From DATAEE01 sp036257535 (GTDB taxonomy: Bacteria; Acidobacteriota; Vicinamibacteria; Vicinamibacterales; 2-12-FULL-66-21): DNA of 18,668 bases. This document shows positions 1 through 6,535 of this stretch, one piece after another. The position numbers were made by a program, and so were the translations under genes. Positions within the stretch are counted from its first letter, which is position 1. The number at the start of each line of letters is the position of its first letter. The notes under the pieces were generated by a model that was given only the letters and a program-made list of their open reading frames with translations, searched no databases and was not told the origin of the DNA. Location of the stretch: assembly GCA_036257535.1 (NCBI GenBank), contig DATAFJ010000199.1, positions 1 to 18,668 on the forward strand. The letters are read 5' to 3'.

Positions 1-411
1 GAATTCACGGGGTGGGGCTTCCGGGCCTTCGGGAGCTACCAGGCGCCGTGGGGCATCCGGCTCTCGCCCGTCTTCCGTCACCAGTCGGGGCAGCCGTACG
101 GCCGCACGGTGACGATCGCCAACGCGGACATTCCGGCCGGCTACACCTACTCGGCGATCAACACGCGGACGATCCTGGTGGAACCGCTCGACAGCCGCCG
201 CACGGAGAACATCAACCTCCTCGACGTTCGGGTGGAGAAGCAGCTGACGTTTCCGGGGAGCATGAGGCTGGGGCTGTTCGTCGATCTCTTCAACATCACT
301 AACAGCGCCGCCCCGGAGGTGATCGGCTTCACGACGGGTCTGCAATTCGAGCGGCCGACGCAGCTCCTCGCGCCGCGCACGTTGCGAGTCGGCTTCCGGT
401 TTATGTGGTAA
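1..411 (+). CDS. TonB-dependent receptor, C-terminal fragment (gene enters from the left edge)
   Basis: The reading frame is open from base 1 to the TAA at 409-411 and gives 136 residues of the C-terminal beta-barrel of an outer-membrane receptor. Visible family features are the 'PWGIRLSPVFRHQSGQ' strand, the 'LFVDLFNITNS' strand near the end, and a last strand 'RVGFRFMW' that finishes in an aromatic residue, as outer-membrane barrel proteins usually do. The same strands recur in the broken gene downstream (563-2236) with nearly the same ending, so the two are paralogues. The start, signal peptide and plug domain lie outside the window. The family transports large or scarce substrates across the outer membrane using TonB energy. 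The substrate here cannot be read. The window happens to begin with GAATTC, which may mark a cloning boundary. Confidence 0.85.
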   Translation, partial: EFTGWGFRAFGSYQAPWGIRLSPVFRHQSGQPYGRTVTIANADIPAGYTYSAINTRTILVEPLDSRRTENINLLDVRVEKQLTFPGSMRLGLFVDLFNITNSAAPEVIGFTTGLQFERPTQLLAPRTLRVGFRFMW

Positions 412-432
412 GGCAACTGACGCTTGCCCAAG

Positions 433-502
433 AGTACGAAGTACGAAGGGCGAAGTCAGAAGTAAAGGCGTGAAGTAGGTAAGTCGGAAGCGAGGGCGAA
501 GG
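433..502. repeat. Degenerate heptamer tandem array, consensus AGTNNGA
   Basis: Starting 21 bp after the receptor stop codon, the gap is built of about ten 7-bp units: agtacga, agtacga, agggcga, agtcaga, agtaaag, then a 6-mer and an 8-mer that restore the phase, then agtcgga, agcgagg and gcgaagg. There is no open reading frame with coding character. Two other gaps in the window carry comparable arrays with unit lengths of 10 and 8 bp. The function is unknown. Replication slippage is enough to generate such arrays. Confidence 0.7.
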
Positions 503-529
503 TGGACCGGATCGGCCTTCGCCCTTCGT
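443..529. repeat. 13-bp perfect inverted repeat in the intergenic gap
   Basis: The left arm acgaagggcgaag (443-455) is the exact reverse complement of the right arm cttcgcccttcgt (517-529). A second, imperfect partner for the right arm, gagggcgaagg, lies at 493-503 and would give a shorter hairpin. The left arm is made of heptamer-array units, while the right arm lies just before the first recognisable codons of the broken receptor gene. It could be a transcript-end hairpin (no T-run follows) or the scar of a rearrangement. Both readings are inference. Confidence 0.55.
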
Positions 530-562
530 CTGTACGCTGTCTCGCCCGCCTTTGCCAGAAGA

Positions 563-2236
563 TCCAGCCGAACTGGCTCCCCGGTCGCAGCGGCGTTCTA
601 CAACACGCCGGACGACACGTGGCGACAGGACTCGGGAAGCTGGGTGTACAAGGGCGAGTGGAAGAACAGCACGATCAGCGATCGGTTGTACCTCGAAGCG
701 AGGTACGGCGACTTCGGATACTACTTCCCCTCGTGGCCAACTCGCCCGAGAGCAACACCTACTACTGGCGCGACACCAGCCTCAATGAGCTGTCGGGTGG
801 CGACGATCGCTGGCAGCTCGCCCGCGATCGGAAGCAGCTGACGGCCGCTGCGACGTACTTCAAGGACAACCTGCTCGGCGGCAACCACAACTTCAAGTTC
901 GGCGGCGAGATGCTGCTCGAGACCGGTTACGAAGGCTGCCTGCAGAGCGGGGACGGCCACTCGAGCACCGCTTCAGCAACAACGCTGCGACGAGTGTCAT
1001 CTTCGATTTCTCGACCGCGACAGAAGTTGAAAGCCTCCGTGCGTGGAAGAACGACCTGAAGTCGATCAACAAGCTGGACCACATCAACATGTTCCTGAGC
1101 GATCAGTACTCGCTCGGGAAGGTCACGCTGAACCTCGGCATCAGGTGGGACGGCTACAAGGCTCACGTCCCGGATCAGGAGCAGCTCGCGTTCGAGATCT
1201 TCCCGGGCTGTGCCTCAAGGATGGACATCATCTGCGCCGTGCCGGCCGCGACCATCGGGGCCAAGACGATGGCGACCTGGAATTCCGTCGTGCCGCGGGC
1301 CGGCCTCGTGTTCGACCTGACGGGCGACGGAAAGACCGTGCTCAAGGCCAACTACGGCCTCTTCCGGCACAACCCGGGGGCCCTGCAAGGCACCGTTACG
1401 GTCGACCCGGACCTGAAGCAGCCGTACTCGCACGAAGCCAGCGTCTTCATCGAGCGCGAGATCGCGGCGTAGCTCGGCGGCCGCGTCGGGTTCGTCTACA
1501 AGACCAACGACGACCTGTGGGAGCAGGACACGTTCACGTCGCGGCCGTTCGGCCTCTACACGCAGCCGTTCAACTTCACCGATTCGGGGATGATGGCGTC
1601 GCTGGCGGCGGCGACGATCGTGTGGTGCAACTCGTCGGAATTCCAACCGCGGTGGCGGCTGCGAACCCCGCGCTCACCCGCGTTGTCAACGTCGACGCGC
1701 CAGGCAGGTACAAGACCTTCGAAGCCTCCGTCGTCAAGCGGCTCAGCAACCGCTGGTCGGCGAACATCGGCGGGTCCTACACCTGGTACGACGACGTCCC
1801 GACGACGAACCCGGGATATCCCAGCAATCCGAACGGGCAGTTCAACGAGCAGTACACGCGCTGGGACTTCAAGATGAGCGGCATCTACGACGGGCCCTGG
1901 GGCATCCGCTTCAGTCCCGTGTTCCGGCATCAGGCCGGACAGGTCTTTGGGCGCAATACGTCGGTGTCGAGCAGCAATCCCGTGCTCGGAGCGACGACCG
2001 TATACATGACCGCCTTCGACCTCCGCCAGGACAACATCAACATCCTGGACTTGGGGACGGAGAAGGTCGTGAACCTCCCGGCAAACACGCGCGTCCGGCT
2101 GTTCCTCGACCTCTTCAACATCACGAACAGCCATGCGTCGGAGACGATCACGACGACGACCGGCGTCAACTTCCTGCGGCCGTCCGCGATCGTGGCGCCG
2201 CGGGTCGCGCGCGTCGGGTTCCGGTTCATGTGGTAG
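563..2236 (+). pseudogene. Broken, 5'-truncated TonB-dependent receptor paralogue
   Basis: Receptor barrel sequence can be followed here only by changing frame. One frame gives 'WVYKGEWKNSTISDRLYLEA' to about 730, a second gives 'NTYYWRDTSLNEL' to about 945, and a third runs from 'HRFSNNAATSVIFDF' through 'NLGIRWDGYK' to a TAG at 1470-1472 and on past it. A last shift near 1600-1650 leads into 'TFEASVVKRLSNRW' and the end 'RVARVGFRFMW' at 2236. The first recognisable stretch matches the intact receptor downstream only from about its residue 375. Signal peptide, carboxypeptidase-regulatory domain and plug are therefore missing and no start is evident. The C-terminal 120 residues closely resemble the gene at 1-411. 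Sequencing error could explain single shifts, but not the missing 5' third. The longest surviving open stretch is 1043-2236, part of which is out of the true frame. A working product is unlikely. Confidence 0.85.
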
Positions 2237-2240
2237 CCGG

Positions 2241-2300
2241 GTTCGACTAGGGTCGACCGGGTTCGATGACGTTCGAGGGGGTTCGAGATGGTTTCGGACC
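2241..2300. repeat. Decamer tandem array, consensus GTTCGANNNN
   Basis: Four bases after the stop of the broken receptor, six 10-bp units follow in exact register: gttcgactag, ggtcgaccgg, gttcgatgac, gttcgagggg, gttcgagatg and the degraded gtttcggacc. The first six bases of each unit are conserved and the last four vary freely. The fourth unit supplies the left arm of the terminator hairpin that follows. Confidence 0.75.
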
Positions 2301-2316
2301 CCCTCGAGCTGTTTTT
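2273..2316 (+). terminator. Intrinsic terminator after the broken receptor gene
   Basis: The stem tcgaggggg (2273-2281) pairs perfectly with ccccctcga (2299-2307) across a 17-nt loop. The run ttttt at 2312-2316 follows four bases later. The GC-rich stem plus T-run fits a rho-independent terminator on the plus strand. The loop is longer than usual because the left arm comes from the decamer array. Confidence 0.65.
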
Positions 2317-2359
2317 GCGCTGTATCTTCGCCGGTCAGTTCAAAACCATTCGAACCTGA

Positions 2360-2388
2360 TTGGCCCGGTTAGGCACTTGAAGTAGACT
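2360..2388 (+). promoter_or_regulatory. Possible sigma70-type promoter of the intact receptor gene
   Basis: TTGGCC (2360-2365) and TAGACT (2383-2388) are separated by exactly 17 bp. Each matches the consensus at four of six positions, including T1, A2 and T6 of the -10 box. Transcription would start near 2395, at the base of a leader hairpin, leaving a leader of about 145 nt. It lies after the upstream terminator and before the receptor start, where a promoter is expected. This is a pattern match only. Confidence 0.4.
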
Positions 2389-2391
2389 ACC

Positions 2392-2417
2392 CCCCAAACG
2401 CCCTATTGCGTTCGGGG
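2392..2417 (+). promoter_or_regulatory. Hairpin at the 5' end of the receptor leader
   Basis: Arms ccccaaacgc (2392-2401) and gcgttcgggg (2408-2417) pair at nine of ten positions around a 6-nt loop. No T-run follows, so it is not a classical terminator. It would sit at or near the 5' end of the message if the promoter at 2360-2388 is real. It might protect the transcript or take part in control. Nothing identifies it as a known riboswitch, and the remaining leader to 2539 shows nothing else apart from the ribosome binding site. Confidence 0.4.
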
Positions 2418-2539
2418 CCCTATTACCAACTGAGGGGAGGCTAATCGCCAACAGACACCAATCGCGCGTCGATTCCGTTTTGTCGCGCGCCGTGCCCTTA
2501 CCCCTAAGGCGCGGCAGGTCACATGCTCTGGAGGACGGA

Positions 2540-5422
2540 ATGAGAACTCGAACAGCACTGGCGGCCGTGCTAGTTGCCTGGTTGGCGACCGGTTCGACCG
2601 CGGCGGCGCAGGTGTTCACCGGCCGCATCGACATCACGGTCGTGGACTCGACCGGCGCGATCTTGCCAGGGGCGAACGTCACCCTCGCGGGACCGCAAAG
2701 CACCGAGAGTCCCGCCGACGCCCGCGGCGAGGTGCACTTCCTCAACCTCCCGCCCGGCACCTACACGGTGACCGCTACGCTTGATGGCTTCGCGGATTAC
2801 AAGAACGAGGCGGTCGTCGTCGGCACCGGCGTCTCCGTTCCGCTCAAGGTAACGATGGGCGTGAAGGGCCTGGCGACACAGGTCGAAGTCCTGGCGGAGA
2901 CGCCGGTCATCGACGTCAAGAAGCAGACGACCACGACCAACGTGACGCTCGCCGAGCTCCAGAACATCCCGAACGCGCGCGACCCGTGGGTGGTCATGCA
3001 GACGGTTCCGAGCGTGATGGTCGATCGGGTGAACGTGGGCGGGTCCGAATCGGGGCAGCAGTCGCTCTTTACCGCCAAGGGGGCCAACTTCAGCGAGGCG
3101 ACCTGGAACCTGGACGGGGTGCCGGTCACCGACATGGTGGCCACCGGCGCGACGTCGACCTACTTCGACTTCGACGCGTTCCAGGAGATCAGCGTGACAA
3201 CCGGGGGCGCGGACGTGCAGAGCGCGACGCCGGGCGTCCGCCTCGATTTCGTGATGAAGACCGGCACCAATACGCCGCACGGCAACGCGCGGGTGTATTT
3301 CGAGAACGAGGACCTACAGGCGAACAACATGCCGGCGGACTTGGCCGCGACGATCGGCGGCGCGTCGGGAAAGGGCAACCGCACTGAACAATATGCCGAC
3401 TACGGGTTCGATCTCGGCGGCCCGATCATGCGCGACAAATGGTGGGCGTGGGGCGCGTATGGCAAAACCGACGTGCGCATCCGCACGCTGACCGACGTGC
3501 TCGATCGAACGGTTCTCGAGAACTACGCGTTCAAGTCGCAGGCGCAGATCTCGGAAGCCTTGCGCGGAGGATTCACGTATTTCCGAGGCGACAAGAAGAA
3601 GTTCGGCCGGGGCGCAAGTGCCACGCGGCCCGAGGAGACCACGTACAATCAGACCGGCCCTACGAACATGTACAAGGGCGAGGTGAGCTACGTCGCGGGG
3701 CAGAACCTGTTCCTGACCGGGCGGTTCGCCTGGGTGGACATGGGCTTCACGCTCGAGCCGCGAGGCGGACTGGCGGCCGGGAAGGAGCCGTATGTCGATG
3801 ACGGCGGCGTGTGGCACAACTCGCACCTCTTCTTCAGCACGACGCGGCCGCAGCGAAACGTCAACATCGACGGGAACTATTTCCGCGGGCGTCATGAAGT
3901 GAAGTTCGGCTACGCCTGGCGGAAGTTCCCGGACGATTCCGTCACCCAGTGGCCGGGGAGCAAGATCATCACGTACTGGGATGGCTATCCCGACCTGTTC
4001 GTCAAGGTCGCGCGCGAGAGCCGCATCAAAGCGGACGCACGGTACCAGGACGTGTACGTCAGCGATACCATCACGATGGATCGTATGACGCTGATCCTCG
4101 GCGCCCGGTGGGATCGTCAGACCTCCTCGCTGCTGTCGACGACCGTTCCGGGGGTGCCAGGCTTCGATCTGCTCCCATCGGTGACCTCCCAAGAGGTCAA
4201 GAACGCAGTGGTGTATAACACGTTCCTGCCGCGGCTCGGCCTCACCTACTCGCTCGACGAGAATCGAAAGACGCAGGCGCGGGCAAGCTATTCGATGTTC
4301 GCGTCACAGCTGCCCGCGGCGGATGCCGGTTTCGTCGCCACGACGCTGTACAACTACATCTACTACCTGGGGGTCGACACGAACGGCGACCGCACCGCAC
4401 AGCTCAACGAGATCCTGTTCGACGCCGGCCTGCAGGGCTACTACAACATCGATCCCTCGGACCCGACCAAGCTCCAAAGCGTCAACCGCTTCAGCGACGT
4501 CAAGGCGCCGCTCACGCACGAGTTCCTCGTCGGGATGGATCACGAGCTGATGCCGAACTTCGCGATGAGCGCGTCGTTCACCTGGCGCAACATGACCCGG
4601 CAGCGCTGGCGGCCTCTCATAGGCGTGACGTCGGCGAACTATCGCCAGACGGGTTCGCTGACCGGCAACGAGCCGGAGACCGGGGCCTATAATGTGCCGT
4701 TTTACGCGGTCGATCCCGCAGCGATCGAGGACACGGCCGGGGGCCGGGAGGCGGTAAATCGCGAGGGGTACCATCAAAGGTATTACGGGTTCGAGATCAG
4801 CGCTACCAAACGGATGTCGAACCGTTGGATGGCGCGCCTCGGCTTCTCGACCAACAATCACACCGAGCACTTCACCGATCGGTCCCTCTCCGTCCAGGAT
4901 CCGACGGTGACGCCCAGCCCCGGCACGAACAACACGGGTGGCCCGCTCCTCGACGGCGGCCCCGTGGTTTTTCAAACCGGCGGCAGCGGAAAGAGCCAGA
5001 TCTATCTCATCGCACCGAAGTACCAGTTCGTGGCCAACGGACTCTACCAGCTGCGATGGGGGATCAACGTGGGCGGGAACTATGTGATGCGGCAAGGTTA
5101 CGGCCAGCCGTGGTTCCAGGACCGCGTCGCGGCCGGCGATCCGTTGGGGCGCAAGACGGTCTTGCTCATCAGCGACGTCGGCGAGGATCGGTTACCCACC
5201 GTGCACTCGTTTGATTTCCGCCTGGGCAAGGCATTCAACATGGGGCGCGCGACCCTGAACCTCGACTTCGACGTGTTCAACCTGTCGAACAACGCGACGG
5301 TGCTCGGCCGGCAGTACAACCATCGCTTCGCGCGCAACGCCCCGGGCGGGACCGGATTCGGGAACACGCTCGAGATTATGAACCCGCGCATCGCGCGGAT
5401 CGGACTGCGTGTGAACTTCTAG
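2540..5422 (+). CDS. TonB-dependent receptor with carboxypeptidase-regulatory N-terminal domain (Oar-like)
   Basis: A 960-residue outer-membrane transporter. The ATG at 2540 is chosen because ggagg lies 5 bp upstream (2530-2534) and the protein then begins with a clean signal peptide (charged MRTRT, hydrophobic core, cleavage near AAAQ at 21-24). An upstream in-frame TTG at 2480 would spoil this. Residues 25-108 form a carboxypeptidase-regulatory-like beta-sandwich ('VVDSTGAILPGANVTLAGP', 'NLPPGTYTVTATLDGF'). Residues 110-240 are the plug, with 'WNLDGVPVTDM' and the 'EISVTTGGADVQSATPG' strand typical of Oar-like receptors. The rest is a 22-stranded-type barrel ending 'RIARIGLRVNF' with a terminal Phe. 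In acidobacteria such receptors are numerous and probably import oligosaccharides or peptides. The substrate is unknown. It is flanked by its own promoter candidate and a strong terminator, so it may be monocistronic. It differs clearly from the two receptors to its left, whose last residues are FMW. Confidence 0.93.
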   Translation: MRTRTALAAVLVAWLATGSTAAAQVFTGRIDITVVDSTGAILPGANVTLAGPQSTESPADARGEVHFLNLPPGTYTVTATLDGFADYKNEAVVVGTGVSVPLKVTMGVKGLATQVEVLAETPVIDVKKQTTTTNVTLAELQNIPNARDPWVVMQTVPSVMVDRVNVGGSESGQQSLFTAKGANFSEATWNLDGVPVTDMVATGATSTYFDFDAFQEISVTTGGADVQSATPGVRLDFVMKTGTNTPHGNARVYFENEDLQANNMPADLAATIGGASGKGNRTEQYADYGFDLGGPIMRDKWWAWGAYGKTDVRIRTLTDVLDRTVLENYAFKSQAQISEALRGGFTYFRGDKKKFGRGASATRPEETTYNQTGPTNMYKGEVSYVAGQNLFLTGRFAWVDMGFTLEPRGGLAAGKEPYVDDGGVWHNSHLFFSTTRPQRNVNIDGNYFRGRHEVKFGYAWRKFPDDSVTQWPGSKIITYWDGYPDLFVKVARESRIKADARYQDVYVSDTITMDRMTLILGARWDRQTSSLLSTTVPGVPGFDLLPSVTSQEVKNAVVYNTFLPRLGLTYSLDENRKTQARASYSMFASQLPAADAGFVATTLYNYIYYLGVDTNGDRTAQLNEILFDAGLQGYYNIDPSDPTKLQSVNRFSDVKAPLTHEFLVGMDHELMPNFAMSASFTWRNMTRQRWRPLIGVTSANYRQTGSLTGNEPETGAYNVPFYAVDPAAIEDTAGGREAVNREGYHQRYYGFEISATKRMSNRWMARLGFSTNNHTEHFTDRSLSVQDPTVTPSPGTNNTGGPLLDGGPVVFQTGGSGKSQIYLIAPKYQFVANGLYQLRWGINVGGNYVMRQGYGQPWFQDRVAAGDPLGRKTVLLISDVGEDRLPTVHSFDFRLGKAFNMGRATLNLDFDVFNLSNNATVLGRQYNHRFARNAPGGTGFGNTLEIMNPRIARIGLRVNF

Positions 5423-5484
5423 CGGTCGCCGACCGACGCGTATCCCGGACGGGACGCGCCGCCGGGCCACGTTGGACTACACTG

Positions 5485-5520
5485 AACCCCGGGGCTCCAG
5501 CCGGAGCCCCGGGGTTTTTT
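5485..5520 (+). terminator. Strong intrinsic terminator after the receptor gene
   Basis: A perfect 14-bp stem, aaccccggggctcc (5485-5498) with ggagccccggggtt (5503-5516), closes a 4-nt loop and runs into tttttt (5515-5520). It is a textbook rho-independent terminator about 60 bp after the receptor stop. Its T-run ends two to three bases before the ttggag ribosome binding site of the next gene (5522-5527), so the next gene needs readthrough or a promoter that overlaps the hairpin. TACACT at 5478-5483 resembles a -10 box but has no good -35. Confidence 0.88.
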
Positions 5521-5533
5521 CTTGGAGTCGTCC

Positions 5534-6463
5534 ATGGTTCGAAGAGTGTTCGCGGCGGCAGCGATGCTGTCGCTGGTTGCAGCGCTGGGGTTCTCCGCAG
5601 CCTCTCAGACCCACGGCATGGGGCGCGTCGCAGGCAAAGTGACCGACGAGAACGGGAAGCCCATTGAAGGGGTTACCGTGCGGGGGACGATCGCGGCCGG
5701 CGGGACGCCAGTCACTGCCAAGAGCAACTCGAAGGGTGATTGGGTACTCGCCGGCATCGCACCAGGAACCTGGAACATCGATTTTGAGAAGGCCGGATGG
5801 GAGCCGCGAAACATCTCCGTGCCGGTTGTCGAGCTGACGACAATTCCGCCAATTCAGGTCAAATTGAAGCCGGCGGCGGTCGCGCGTGCCGATCCCAACG
5901 TCGAAATCAAAGCGGAGCTGGAAAAGGCGGCGACGCTATTGAACGCGCGCAAGTACGCCGACGCGCGGGCAATCTACGAGGCGCTGCTTGCGAAATACCC
6001 TGACGTCCATCAGCTGCATCCTATGCTCGCGCGCACGTATTACGGGGAGAAGAACCTTGACAAGGCGATCGAGCACCTGCGCGTGGCCGTGGACAAGATG
6101 CCGGACAACATCGAGGCGAAGCTGCTGCTCGGCAACACGCTGGTCGAAGCCGGCAGAACGGATGAGGGGAAGCAGGTCCTGTCGGCGATCGACTCGTCGA
6201 AGATCACCGACCCCACGGTTCTGCTGAACGTCGGGATTACGCTGATCAATCAGGGGAAGGCGGCAGACGCGCTGACATATTTCGATCAGGTGGTCACGCG
6301 GTTTCCTGCGCACGCCGACGGGTATTACTACCGCGGCATCACGCATCTGCAGCTGCAGAAAAACGCCGAGGCGAAGGCGGACCTGGAGAAGTTCGTCGGA
6401 CTGGCCTCCCCGGACGCGCCCGAGCTTCCGATGGCGAAAAAGATTCTCGAGCAACTGAAATAA
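5534..6463 (+). CDS. Secreted carboxypeptidase-regulatory / TPR repeat protein
   Basis: A 309-residue exported protein. The ATG at 5534 follows ttggag with 6-bp spacing. A TTG at 5522 is also in frame but lies inside that ribosome binding site. Residues 1-24 are a signal peptide (MVRR, hydrophobic core, AAS before Q). Residues 30-112 form a carboxypeptidase-regulatory-like sandwich ('GKVTDENGKPIEGVTVRG', 'GIAPGTWNIDFEKAGWE'), the same fold as the N-terminus of the receptor upstream. From about 123 to 300 there are roughly five TPR units, for example 'LLNARKYADARAIYEALLAK', 'YYGEKNLDKAIEHLRVAVDK' and 'LINQGKAADALTYFDQVVTR'. TPRs bind other proteins, so a periplasmic or surface adaptor is likely, perhaps for the receptor (inference). 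No catalytic motif is seen. The short gap after it holds the octamer array. Confidence 0.88.
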   Translation: MVRRVFAAAAMLSLVAALGFSAASQTHGMGRVAGKVTDENGKPIEGVTVRGTIAAGGTPVTAKSNSKGDWVLAGIAPGTWNIDFEKAGWEPRNISVPVVELTTIPPIQVKLKPAAVARADPNVEIKAELEKAATLLNARKYADARAIYEALLAKYPDVHQLHPMLARTYYGEKNLDKAIEHLRVAVDKMPDNIEAKLLLGNTLVEAGRTDEGKQVLSAIDSSKITDPTVLLNVGITLINQGKAADALTYFDQVVTRFPAHADGYYYRGITHLQLQKNAEAKADLEKFVGLASPDAPELPMAKKILEQLK

Positions 6464-6474
6464 CGCGACATCGC

Positions 6475-6535
6475 GATGCCCCGACCGCCCGACGAGATGG
6501 CCCGATGATCCGATGGTCCGATCGCCAGATACGGT
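6475..6535. repeat. Octamer tandem array, consensus GATNNNCC, crossing a start codon
   Basis: Units of 8 bp follow one another: gatgcccc, gaccgccc, a 5-bp remnant gacga, gatggccc, gatgatcc, gatggtcc, gatcgcca and gatacggt. The array starts 11 bp after the stop of the TPR protein and runs through the ATG at 6505 into the first ten codons of the lipoprotein. The charged start of that signal peptide (MIRWSDRQIR) is thus repeat-encoded. There is no recognisable ribosome binding site before the ATG because the array occupies its place. Confidence 0.75.

Noticed and set aside
1..6. GAATTC at the very first bases, with further GAATTC sites near 1280 and 1637, as evidence of chimeric cloning
   Set aside because: Such sites occur by chance. 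The one near 1637 is close to a frameshift, but receptor sequence continues logically across it, so a chimera is possible but not supported.
433..502. CRISPR-like array
   Set aside because: Units are only 7 bp with no spacers, and there are no cas genes.
1043..1640. The first part of the 1043-2236 open frame as a real N-terminus
   Set aside because: Up to about 1640 this frame gives Arg/Gly-rich nonsense, while another frame carries receptor sequence. Only the part after about 1640 is genuine.
3314..4192. Minus-strand open frame of 292 codons inside the receptor gene
   Set aside because: The receptor reading on the plus strand is unambiguous. The minus-strand product is His/Arg/Pro-rich shadow sequence.
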